A stretch of DNA of 64,000 nt from Trichomonas vaginalis G3 (lineage: Eukaryota; Parabasalia; Trichomonadida; Trichomonadidae): assembly GCF_026262505.1 (NCBI RefSeq), contig NC_067205.1, positions 1,116,001-1,180,000 on the forward strand. Reading direction: 5' to 3'. Shown here piece after piece: positions 26,933-34,085 of the stretch. A model generated the notes under the pieces. That model saw only the letters and a program-made list of their open reading frames with translations. It was not told where the DNA came from and ran no database searches. The translations under genes were made by a program, and so were the position numbers. Each line of letters opens with the position of its first letter. Within the stretch, counting starts at the first letter, position 1.

Positions 26933-26960
26933 AAAAATAAACAATTACGAGTTAAACTTT

Positions 26961-27161
26961 TTACTCTTTCTTTTCTGAGTTGTTTAGAGCTGGTTTCTCT
27001 TGTAGAAACCTTTCGTACTCTTCCATGGTCATGTAATTGCGAATTTTGTACGCAATTCCAGGTTCGTTGTTTTTGAACCTTACGTATGTAACGCTTCCAT
27101 CCTCCTCAGGGAAGTAAGCTGCTAACATCTGACCAAGTTTTCTCGGTGACTCGGAGCTCAT
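26961..27161 (-). CDS. Polinton B: 66-residue small protein
   Basis: MSSESPRKLGQMLAAYFPEE, then YVRFKNNEPGIAYKIRNYM and MEEYERFLQEKPALNN. It is nearly identical in D. The leader AAAAAGTGACATTTTT is shared in style with 27408-27430. Unknown function; conserved length supports a real gene. Confidence 0.55.
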   Translation of the reverse strand: MSSESPRKLGQMLAAYFPEEDGSVTYVRFKNNEPGIAYKIRNYMTMEEYERFLQEKPALNNSEKKE

Positions 27162-27200
27162 AAAAATGTCACTTTTTAAACGTTAAGTTTTTAGTCTTAT

Positions 27201-27233
27201 TTTACCCTTTGTTTACCCTTTGTTTACCCTTTG
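27201..27233 (+). repeat. three 11-bp repeats over a gene end
   Basis: TTTACCCTTTG at 27201, 27212 and 27223. On the minus strand each unit carries GGGTAAA, hence a stop codon and the TAAA tetranucleotide used as a polyadenylation signal in T. vaginalis. D has the same array at 61372-61404. Confidence 0.75.
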
Positions 27234-27407
27234 TTTGTCAAGGTAGTATTGGAGTGCAATTTCTCCAAATTCTCTGTGTCGGAGTTCTTCAGCATTTTCC
27301 AAGGTGTTCCTGGAGAACTCAAAGAAGTTGTCAAGAACATACTGCCATGCTGCTCTTCTGAGTTCGTCGGTATTTTGGAAGTGTTGCACCTTCGAGTCTT
27401 CGGACAT
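27213..27407 (-). CDS. Polinton B: 64-residue helical protein
   Basis: MSEDSKVQHFQNTDELRRAA, then a helical stretch with VLDNFFEFSRNTLENAEE, ending in YYLDKQRVNKG. The C-terminal codons lie in the 11-bp repeat. Conserved in D. Unknown function. Confidence 0.55.
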   Translation of the reverse strand: MSEDSKVQHFQNTDELRRAAWQYVLDNFFEFSRNTLENAEELRHREFGEIALQYYLDKQRVNKG

Positions 27408-27450
27408 GAAAAAATGACACTTTTTCTATTAAACCGTTTTGGCATTTCTC

Positions 27451-27630
27451 ATGAGTGAGTATAGTTCTCCCGAACCATTGGAAGAGAAGAAGTACCCTTG
27501 CTGGCAAAAGACAAAAATAGTTGCCTTAGTTGTCATTGCAATTGTACTCGTAATTGAATTCATTGTACTTCTCTTCACGTACATAAAACTCAGCAATGGT
27601 ATTTGCTTTAAGAAGCTACCATCTTACTAA
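27451..27630 (+). CDS. Polinton B: 59-residue single-pass membrane protein
   Basis: MSEYSSPEPLEEKKYPCWQK is followed by a strong transmembrane segment at about residues 23-45 (IVALVVIAIVLVIEFIVLL) and a short basic tail with KLSNGICFKKLP. An acidic N-side and basic C-side suggest that the N-terminus faces out of the cytosol-facing leaflet. Nearly identical in D. A viral membrane or holin-like role is conjecture. Confidence 0.6.
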   Translation: MSEYSSPEPLEEKKYPCWQKTKIVALVVIAIVLVIEFIVLLFTYIKLSNGICFKKLPSY

Positions 27631-27644
27631 GACTAAACACTTAC

Positions 27645-27682
27645 ATTTTTCAAGGTTGACTTTTTACAATTTGAATTTTGTT
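27645..27682 (+). repeat. att-like direct repeat, left side of the cassette
   Basis: A 38-bp stretch (ATTTTTCAAGGTTGACTTTT and following) that matches 29093-29130 at 36 of 38 positions. The right copy contains the 3' end of the packaging ATPase gene, so the left copy duplicates that gene end. The 313-residue gene and its repeat arms lie between them. Confidence 0.8.
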
Positions 27683-27695
27683 GCTGAATTCAGCA

Positions 27696-27859
27696 AAAAT
27701 AATGTTTAGGGTAGAAGGTTAGATCTAACCTGTCTTCTACCCTCTTTTCTAACCTCATGAATTTTCATGAATTTTACACCAAAAATAATGTTTAGGGTAG
27801 AAGGTTAGATCTAACCTCTTTTCTAACCTCTTTTCTAACCTCATGAATTTTCATGAATT
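27696..27859 (+). promoter_or_regulatory. left repeat arms with GGTTAGA iterons
   Basis: Two tandem copies (about 27696-27779 and 27780-27859) of a block with TAATGTTTAGGGTAGAAGG, the palindrome GGTTAGATCTAACC, further TCTAACC half-sites and CATGAATTTTCATGAATTTT. The first copy, with the 12-bp palindrome GCTGAATTCAGC before it, is the inverted partner of 28871-28953. Seven GGTTAGA/TCTAACC half-sites lie in this arm. It directly precedes the 313-residue gene. Confidence 0.75.
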
Positions 27860-27921
27860 TTCCCGAAATAAAAAATAAAACTAACTTTATTTTTTTATTT
27901 TTTTTATTTTGTATAAAAGAT

Positions 27922-28863
27922 ATGATTTCAACAATCGGCACAACAACAATTCAAACAACTACAGCACCAAACTCGTTAGTTATGAATCCAACATCTATGT
28001 TAGTAGAGATGAAAAGCTTCATTCCTTCTTCATATACTTTCGAAACAGAAATCCAGAAGATAAAGCAGGAACTGTTAACAGGTAGTTTAGACTGTAGTGC
28101 GAAAGATGAAACAAATGAACAGTATCTTTATGACATGCAGGATATTATTGACCATTTACCCAAATTGCCTGAAATCCAACAGCAAAAACTAACTATTCCT
28201 GAATTTGACGAAATAGAAGTCAAAGCAACTGACTCGGTAGAAATAAAGAAGTTCATACGTAAGGTAAATTATGAATTCCTTGGTTTTCATTGCAACCATA
28301 AAGTTATGGACAAAGATTGCGACATGGTATATAAGAACATCTCTGACATATATAAATCCGGGGAGTTTAAGACCTACGACAACTTTGTTTCATTAGCTGC
28401 AAAATGTGTATGGCAGATAAGAGATAAAGACAGAAGAGGTAAGGTATGGAATGAACAGATAAAACCAACTGCTTCAGATTTAAAGAAAGCCATTGACGCT
28501 TTAGTTGTTTTAGCAGGTAAGGTTTCAGAATATAACGCAAAAATGAACCCACAATGTTCTAAATGTAAAGCAGCAATGAGGAAATATAACTACTCCGTCA
28601 AAGAGATAGAACGTATGAGAAACGACTCTGCAGACTTAAAGAAAGAAGCAGAAAAGCCAGCAGAAGATAAAATGAACATGTTAGCATTTCTGAACAAAAA
28701 CTATCCAACAGCAGAAGATTTCCTTCTATCTGACGTCAAGAAGAAATATAAAGAAACCTTCGGTATCGTTAAAACATTCGATGTACTAAAAGAAGAAATT
28801 GAAGCTACGAAACTGTTTAGAGTCTCACGAATTCATAACGTTTACCATGTAAAACGCTTATAA
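27922..28863 (+). CDS. Polinton B: 313-residue cassette gene between repeat arms
   Basis: The start at 27922 follows TTTTGTATAAAAGAT; D uses the same start. Thr-rich N-terminus (MISTIGTTTIQTTTAPN), a central helical region with a possible metal or disulphide cluster (LGFHCNHKV, MDKDCDM, NPQCSKCKAAMRKYN) and a C-terminal segment (FLLSDVKKKYKETFGIVKTF to the end KRL). B and D are mostly identical, but the last 15 residues are a hot spot: VSRIHNVYHV against ISNIHRTIHV. No family is recognised. Linkage to changing iterons makes a DNA-binding regulator the leading hypothesis. Confidence 0.65.
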   Translation: MISTIGTTTIQTTTAPNSLVMNPTSMLVEMKSFIPSSYTFETEIQKIKQELLTGSLDCSAKDETNEQYLYDMQDIIDHLPKLPEIQQQKLTIPEFDEIEVKATDSVEIKKFIRKVNYEFLGFHCNHKVMDKDCDMVYKNISDIYKSGEFKTYDNFVSLAAKCVWQIRDKDRRGKVWNEQIKPTASDLKKAIDALVVLAGKVSEYNAKMNPQCSKCKAAMRKYNYSVKEIERMRNDSADLKKEAEKPAEDKMNMLAFLNKNYPTAEDFLLSDVKKKYKETFGIVKTFDVLKEEIEATKLFRVSRIHNVYHVKRL

Positions 28864-28869
28864 AATAAC
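28835..28869 (+). repeat. 35-bp gene-end repeat, first copy
   Basis: The last codons and stop of the cassette gene (ATAACGTTTACCATGTAAAA onward) occur again, identically, at 29013-29047, which is 178 bp downstream. D lacks the second copy. Confidence 0.8.
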
Positions 28870-28870
28870 T

Positions 28871-28953
28871 GGGGTAGAAAAGAGGTTAGAAAAGAGGTTA
28901 GATCTAACCTTCTACCCTAAACATTATTTTTGCTGAATTCAGCAACAAAATTC
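28871..28953 (-). promoter_or_regulatory. right repeat arm with GGTTAGA iterons
   Basis: Holds two GGTTAGA copies and one TCTAACC, two of them forming GGTTAGATCTAACC. CTTCTACCCTAAACATTA and GCTGAATTCAGC follow. It is the inverted complement of the left arm starting near 27673. It could be an operator, a terminator-like hairpin or the edge of the inserted cassette. Confidence 0.7.
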
Positions 28954-29012
28954 TGAGTAAAATAATTTTTAGGGCATGTGTCAAACCGTTGAGTTTTCAC
29001 AAATTTTAAAAA

Positions 29013-29047
29013 ATAACGTTTACCATGTAAAACGCTTATAAAATAAC
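29013..29047 (+). repeat. 35-bp gene-end repeat, second copy
   Basis: Identical to 28835-28869, here without the gene in front. Suggests a local duplication or gene-conversion event within B after its separation from D. Confidence 0.8.
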
Positions 29048-29092
29048 AGAGTATTTTGACAACTTCAAACAAGTAGAGTAAATGAACTCTTT

Positions 29093-29130
29093 ATTTTTCA
29101 AGCTTGACTTTTTACAATTTGAACTTTGTT
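29093..29130 (+). repeat. att-like direct repeat, right side of the cassette
   Basis: Partner of 27645-27682. It covers the end of the packaging ATPase gene on the minus strand (VQIVKSQA and the stop). Confidence 0.8.
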
Positions 29131-29973
29131 CGCGTAGATATGAATTCTGAAAGAAGTATGAGGGTCTTGTATGACTTTGTACTTCTCCCATAGTTCATGT
29201 CTGTCAAACTTACCTGCCATGGACTCTTTCATAAGTTCCATGAAATCGTCTTCGGACAATCCGGGGAAAAGTACAATGTCAGTAAGTATTCTCTTTACAT
29301 CCTTACTTAAACTCTTTGCTGTCTGTACACAAATGACAACTGAGATGTTAAAGTGTCTGAGCTTCTTAAGAATTCGACACATATCTTGTTCTCTGTTCTT
29401 TAACAAAGGATGAGAAGCAAAGTCATCTAAGATAAGAAGACATCTGTGAGGGTAAGTCTTCCAATCGTAAGATTGCAATTTCTTCGAAATGTATTCTATC
29501 TCTTTCTGTTTGTTTCTGAAGTGTTTCTTCTCTAATATTCTCTGCATTTCCTCATTTGGGTCTTTAAACTTAGAATTGACATACTCATTTATAGCATTAT
29601 ACTTCAAAACTCTTCTTTGGTACTTCTTTATCCAATCTAACAACTCAGTATCCTTTATACATACTAACTTAGACTTCTTTATAATATCTTTGAACGAATT
29701 GACGGTTTGGTCAAATTGACCAGAAGTACTACAAATGACAACTAACTCATAGAATGGGTTCTTCTCATCTAGTTCTTGTTGTTGTGCAGCCATTTTAAGA
29801 TAAGTGAAAGTCTTACCCGACCCAGGTGGTGCAATTAGACCTGTTATACCATTCTGAGCAAATAAGAACTTGTCATGTATAGGCTTTATCTGAGCATTTT
29901 CTAACTTCCTCTTGTTCTTGTTTAAAACATTCTCAAATTTCTTGTCAATGTCAGCAAACTTTTTTTCTAACAT
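29098..29973 (-). CDS. Polinton B: FtsK/HerA (A32-like) genome-packaging ATPase
   Basis: 291 residues with the start placed at 29973 (MLEKKFADIDKKFE), where a T-run leader ends; an upstream in-frame ATG would overlap the divergent gene. Walker A PPGSGKT lies at residues 49-55 and Walker B LLILDD at 179-184, with an Arg-rich DRHELWEKYK near the end. ATPases of this family pump DNA into capsids and are a hallmark of Polintons and related viruses. The frame is whole. Its 3' end is duplicated across the cassette. Confidence 0.85.
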   Translation of the reverse strand: MLEKKFADIDKKFENVLNKNKRKLENAQIKPIHDKFLFAQNGITGLIAPPGSGKTFTYLKMAAQQQELDEKNPFYELVVICSTSGQFDQTVNSFKDIIKKSKLVCIKDTELLDWIKKYQRRVLKYNAINEYVNSKFKDPNEEMQRILEKKHFRNKQKEIEYISKKLQSYDWKTYPHRCLLILDDFASHPLLKNREQDMCRILKKLRHFNISVVICVQTAKSLSKDVKRILTDIVLFPGLSEDDFMELMKESMAGKFDRHELWEKYKVIQDPHTSFRIHIYANKVQIVKSQA

Positions 29974-30009
29974 ATTTTTAGAAAAATTAAAATTTTTATC
30001 TTTTAGAAA

Positions 30010-30492
30010 ATGTCTAGCGATTTCGCTATCTATATTCGAGACAAGCTTTTCGACAGCAAAACATCTGTCGACCATAAAATCTTACATAGTGTAAACAAGA
30101 AAGGTGAATTTGTTCTAAAGTTCTGTTTCTGGGAATATGACAAGAACCATAAAACATTAAGCAGAGCAGTCTTAAAATTTGTCAATGACAGACTTGTTGA
30201 CAGAGATGACGCCTCTTGGAGAGATGAATGAAGTCCAACAAAACTTCTTAGAATGCAAAGAAGACACATGCGCTGTTCTTGAAGATGAAATAGAAAACAG
30301 AATAGATGAGCTATTAAAGGACAAAGAACTTTTACATAAATATGGTTCGGAGAAATTTGACATAACTCCACCAGAGAAGAAGAAGAAGAAAGAAAAGAAA
30401 GAGAAAAAGTAGAAGAGAAGAAAGAAAAGAAAGTAGAAGAAGAGAAAAAAGAACCTGAACCAGTTCCAGAGAAAAAGAAATTTGACATGTAA
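30010..30492 (+). CDS. Polinton B: one or two small charged proteins
   Basis: A first frame (30010-30231) reads MSSDFAIYIRDKLFDSKTS with a mixed alpha/beta look (GEFVLKFCFWEYDKNHK). A second overlapping frame from about 30206 is acidic and helical (VQQNFLECKEDTCAVLEDE), then becomes a Lys/Glu run. Whether these are two genes or one cannot be settled here. The leader TTTTTATCTTTTAGAAA precedes 30010. Unknown function. Confidence 0.45.
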
Positions 30493-30508
30493 AAATAAAA
30501 TTTTATTT

Positions 30509-30928
30509 TTAGAACATTTCTGGGTCAATGTCAATGTTCTCTTCCTCTTTAGGAGCAAACACTGGCTTAGACTCTAAAATCTTTTTACCCAATTTACCTT
30601 GAACTTCAACTATCTTAGACTCATAATATTCATAGTCGTCTGCTTTCTTTGGTTCATAAGGTATAACAAGTTTGTATGCTTTGCCTTCTTTAAGGTTTGA
30701 GAACCTTCTGTCAAAATTTTCTTTGACTGCTAACAAACCTTCTATGTCTAAGTCTTCAAATTTCGCACCATTTTTAGTCACAATAGCAAACTTAACTGGT
30801 GCAATGTTCCAAATTTTGTCAAATGTAGACTTTTCAAAATTGTAGAAGTAAACATTCAAATATGCGAATGGAGCTAACTTATCTTTGACTTCTGTCATGT
30901 ACTTATTTACTGAGATGAATTTTGCCAT
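30509..30928 (-). CDS. Polinton B: 139-residue protein, possible ssDNA-binding type
   Basis: MAKFISVNKYMTEVKDKLAP leads into a beta-rich body (YLNVYFYNFEKSTF, PVKFAIVTKNGAKFE, KAYKLVIPYEP). The acidic tail EEENIDIDPEMF recalls single-stranded DNA-binding proteins. It lies between the ATPase and helicase regions. The SSB idea rests on composition and position only. Confidence 0.5.
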   Translation of the reverse strand: MAKFISVNKYMTEVKDKLAPFAYLNVYFYNFEKSTFDKIWNIAPVKFAIVTKNGAKFEDLDIEGLLAVKENFDRRFSNLKEGKAYKLVIPYEPKKADDYEYYESKIVEVQGKLGKKILESKPVFAPKEEENIDIDPEMF

Positions 30929-30964
30929 CTTTTCTATCGGATAAAAAAAGATTTTTTTTTAAAT

Positions 30965-32000
30965 TTACTCAGAAAAATTTTTCTTTGTATATACGCCATT
31001 CTGAACATCTAAAAGACTTTTGACATTTGCCAAGAATGTACGTTTAGAAGCTGCCATATAACCATATTCTTGACAATATTGTTTATACGAATCGTACAAT
31101 GACCTTTCATCTAATGACACAAAGTCAGTTTCATCTATGAACAGTTCATATACACTCTTGTTTGCTTCTAACAATGTTTGTCTCTCTTCGGTATGTGGAA
31201 TTTGTCTTGGATTGAACTTAGAAATATCTAATGTCATGAAATATGAGAACAAGTGGTTGTAAAAGTCAGATGTCAAAGTTTCTGCTAAGTCGTCAAAATA
31301 TTCTGTATCTTGCATATGAGAATCTGACGTTCTGACAACTACATATCTTCTGTCAGAACTTTCTAACTTCATCGGAACAGTATTGTTTGAAACCATAATG
31401 AAGTTTGCAACATTTTCACAAACTCTTTGGTCTTTATACTTTCTTTCAACAACTCCAACTTTGTCTGTTATAAGACTCTTCAAAGCATCTGAGTTCAAAA
31501 CTTTTGTTGTATCTATACTTTGAAGTTCATTGCAAACTATAAGTTTCATATTCTCGATTGAGGAGTTAAACTTGCCACAGATGTTTTCTAAGTTTGTCAT
31601 ATTCGGATTCGAATAGCCCTCTAACAGTTTGCACAAAAATATCTGTAAAGAAAGTATTCTTACCAGTTCCTTGTTTTCCAATTATAATGAGAGCAGTTTC
31701 ATTTTAGCACTTGGATGTTGTAAGATGTTTGCAAACCAACATAAGATATACTCATAGACTCTTTTCGTTTCCATTGATATAATTTCTTTGACATGGTCTA
31801 ACCAAGCTTCTATAATATTTTCTTTTCCATTCTACTTGTTCATATTTATATCCAGTGAAGATAGAATAGAAGTTTGGAGAAGGTGTATAGAACTTTATAC
31901 CACGAACTGAAAAATCTTTCTAACTTTGACAATAAGAGTATCCCAAGCATCTAACATCTTCATGCCAACTTGTACAACTTTTATTTTTCTTAAGTTTCTG
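30965..32000 (-). pseudogene. Polinton B: SF3 (D5-like) helicase, broken
   Basis: The C-terminal 238 residues read open; the N-terminal part is split, with about three breaks in all. A Walker A-like GKQGTGKN lies near 31670, the acidic motif region near KLIVCNELQS, and the SF3 motif C/sensor region at NFIMVSNNTVPMKLESSDRR. A C-terminal winged-helix-like part follows (YDSYKQYCQEYGYMAASKRT). SF3 helicases unwind DNA at viral origins; not every Polinton lineage has one. Confidence 0.7.
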
Positions 32001-32013
32001 TCTACATTCTTGT

Positions 32014-32202
32014 TCAGACACTATTGTGCTCTGGTTTGTTAAAGACAACATCCCATTCTTTCATGACATAACATTCTGGGGCAGAGTCAACATAAATGAC
32101 TAAACGTTTCAAATTCTCGACTGCTTTGTTATAGTCTCGAAATGGACACATATTTCTGAATGCTTGGAAGTCATAAAAATCTGAAACATCTATTCTGTAC
32201 AT
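32014..32202 (-). CDS. Polinton B: 62-residue small protein before the helicase
   Basis: MYRIDVSDFYDFQAFRNMCP through LVIYVDSAPECYVMKEWDVV to KPEHNSV. The leader TTTATTTTTATAAAA is the same as that of PolB. It could be an independent gene or an N-terminal piece of the replication protein that follows. Confidence 0.45.
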   Translation of the reverse strand: MYRIDVSDFYDFQAFRNMCPFRDYNKAVENLKRLVIYVDSAPECYVMKEWDVVFNKPEHNSV

Positions 32203-32227
32203 TTTTATAAAAATAAAAAAAATAATA

Positions 32228-33028
32228 TTTTTTATTCTTGACTTTGGTTGTTCCATTTGTTGCATTTGTTGTTCTTGAGCTATTTGTTGTTGAAGTTGTT
32301 CTTGTAATACAATACTTTCACCAGTTGCATCTTCCAATTCGAAACTTTCTGCCGTCATTGACAAATACATAGGACATAAAAGTTTTACAGGAACAAAGTT
32401 TGCGTCAACTAAGGTTAAGTTTATGTTTGCTAAAGTGTTTGAGTTTACTAAGCTTGAAAATTCTGCATTCGAATGAACAATAGGCAAACCAGCAGAGAAT
32501 GTGTTGTTTATACGCATAAGTATCTTTTGGTCATAGTAGTTTCTGTCGACATTCGAATAGCACTTTGAACCTAAGTTTGAAACAATATATAAAATAGGTG
32601 TGCTTAAAGTCAATGGAATAGACATTCCTTGTATGACACCTTTTCCTGTTATAGGAAACTGTTGGTAGTAAAAACCAGAAATAAGTTTTGTATTATAGCT
32701 CATATTGTTTATAGTAAACTCAGTCGGACATCCAAACATAATGAAACCTGCTCTAGTTGCAGCACATGTTACACCGTCTTAAAGTATTAAATAAGTCAAC
32801 AAAACCTGTTGGTGGTATATCTGAGTAAGTATCTTCAAAGGAGTATTTTTTACCATTCACAACAATAAAGTCTTCTGGTGTCAAAAGAGCAAAACAGGCT
32901 TTAGTCGTCATTGTGTTTAAGGTTAGTTTACAATATCGTCCTTGAGGACTTTGTAAGTTTGTTGTTATAGAATTATATGACTCAGGGTTTTTAGTCGTAA
33001 TAGTATAAACCATTGTGTCTTCTGCCAT
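32228..33028 (-). pseudogene. Polinton B: probable penton (minor capsid) protein, broken
   Basis: MAEDTMVYTITTKNPESYNS, GRYCKLTLNTMTTKACFALL and VDLFNTL in the first part. Then a beta-rich region (FYYQQFPITGKGVIQGMSIP) and a Gln-rich tail. Length, beta-rich content and position upstream of the packaging genes fit the single jelly-roll minor capsid protein of Polintons. Jelly rolls lack short signature motifs, so this is inference. About one or two breaks. Confidence 0.5.
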
Positions 33029-33032
33029 TTAC

Positions 33033-33242
33033 TTAGCAAATAAATTTTAATGAAATGTTGTGGTCGTCAAATATTTTTATAACGTCTGGGAAACTATATT
33101 TTAAGTTCAACGTTTCACCTCCTTTCATAACGTATATCTTGTCAATGACATTATATGAAACACCACAGCAAGCAATGTCGGGTTCTATTTCTTTGATGTT
33201 TATATCGTCTGCCTCTGTCAAAAGTTTCAATAGTTCTTTCAA
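33033..33242 (-). CDS. Polinton B: 69-residue small protein
   Basis: MKELLKLLTEADDINIKEIE, PDIACCGVSYNVIDKIYVMK, then SFPDVIKIFDDHN. It sits 4 bp from the penton-type gene start and overlaps the previous gene end by a few bases, so co-transcription is likely. Unknown function. Confidence 0.5.
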   Translation of the reverse strand: MKELLKLLTEADDINIKEIEPDIACCGVSYNVIDKIYVMKGGETLNLKYSFPDVIKIFDDHNISLKFIC

Positions 33243-33613
33243 AATTCATGAGGTGCAATGACATATGAGTTCACTTTTACAGGGTTGTGTTCAACCAAGT
33301 TTAACATTATACCTAAAGCTTGACAAATCTTCTCCTGAGTTTTAAGTTTGTCTTTCAGTTGTTGGTAGTCGTTTCGAATATCTGCAACAGAACTTAAGTC
33401 TCTGCTAACTTCAGGATATGTTGGTTGTTCTTTTACAGGAACAATTGTTATACCATCTTCGTCTTCGTATGGTTTCCCCACTTCAACATCTCTGTCTTTG
33501 ACATTGACAACAACACTTTGACTGTTTGTTTGAGTTGGTGAATTTAACTTCACATCTGCCACCGCCATTAAACCTTTTGAAACACTTACGCTTCTATTTT
33601 TCGGAAATGACAT
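33239..33613 (-). CDS. Polinton B: 124-residue protein
   Basis: The start at 33613 (MSFPKNRSVSVSKGLMAVAD) is chosen because the T-run leader TTTTATTCTAAGTAAA ends there; a longer frame upstream is Phe/Cys-rich shadow. An extended Val/Asp-rich middle (VVVNVKDRDVEVGKPYEDED) is followed by a coiled coil (DIRNDYQQLKDKLKTQEKI). Unknown function. Confidence 0.55.
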   Translation of the reverse strand: MSFPKNRSVSVSKGLMAVADVKLNSPTQTNSQSVVVNVKDRDVEVGKPYEDEDGITIVPVKEQPTYPEVSRDLSSVADIRNDYQQLKDKLKTQEKICQALGIMLNLVEHNPVKVNSYVIAPHEF

Positions 33614-33631
33614 TTTACTTAGAATAAAAAG

Positions 33632-34085
33632 ATGGACGTATTCGAGTATCTCTTCGAATTGAAGCAGAACAAAGTTTACACACACAAACAATACAAATAC
33701 ATTGACAGAATAGTTCTTTACACAAACAATGGAAAATGTTATAGAATAGCAGTCTTTGCTGAACCAAAATATTTTCATAAAGCAAAGAAAGTTGGTATAA
33801 CTGAAATGGTGAAAGTTCTTGAAGCGACAAAAATATAACTTCAAAAACTGACGATATTTCTAAAGGTAAGTTTATCTACAATATTATGTCAAAACTGGCG
33901 TACTGTCAATATTTGACGGAGAGAAGTCAGTTCAAGAACAACTTACTGACCTGCTGCCAAAATCTGCTCGATGGAAGCTGTCGTTATCCAATCTGAGGAG
34001 CCCAGCAGGTTTCATCGAACGAATCTTCAAAAGAGCATCTTCCGTGAAAAGTGCTATTGGTTTTGTAAACTTCTTTGCTTTCTAA
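33632..34085 (+). pseudogene. Polinton B: small basic protein region, broken
   Basis: The first 68 residues read open (MDVFEYLFELKQNKVYTHKQ, basic and aromatic). A further coding-like region runs to about 34085, where it converges with the major-capsid-type gene. It is broken. Unknown function. Confidence 0.4.

Noticed and set aside
27201-27233. Telomere-like repeat (TTTACCC)
   Set aside because: Only three 11-bp units, conserved inside two Polinton copies at a gene end, so not chromosome-end DNA.
33614-33844. N-terminal extension of the 124-residue gene to about 201 residues
   Set aside because: The extension is Phe/Cys-rich, antisense to the divergent gene at 33632, and lies upstream of the T-run leader.
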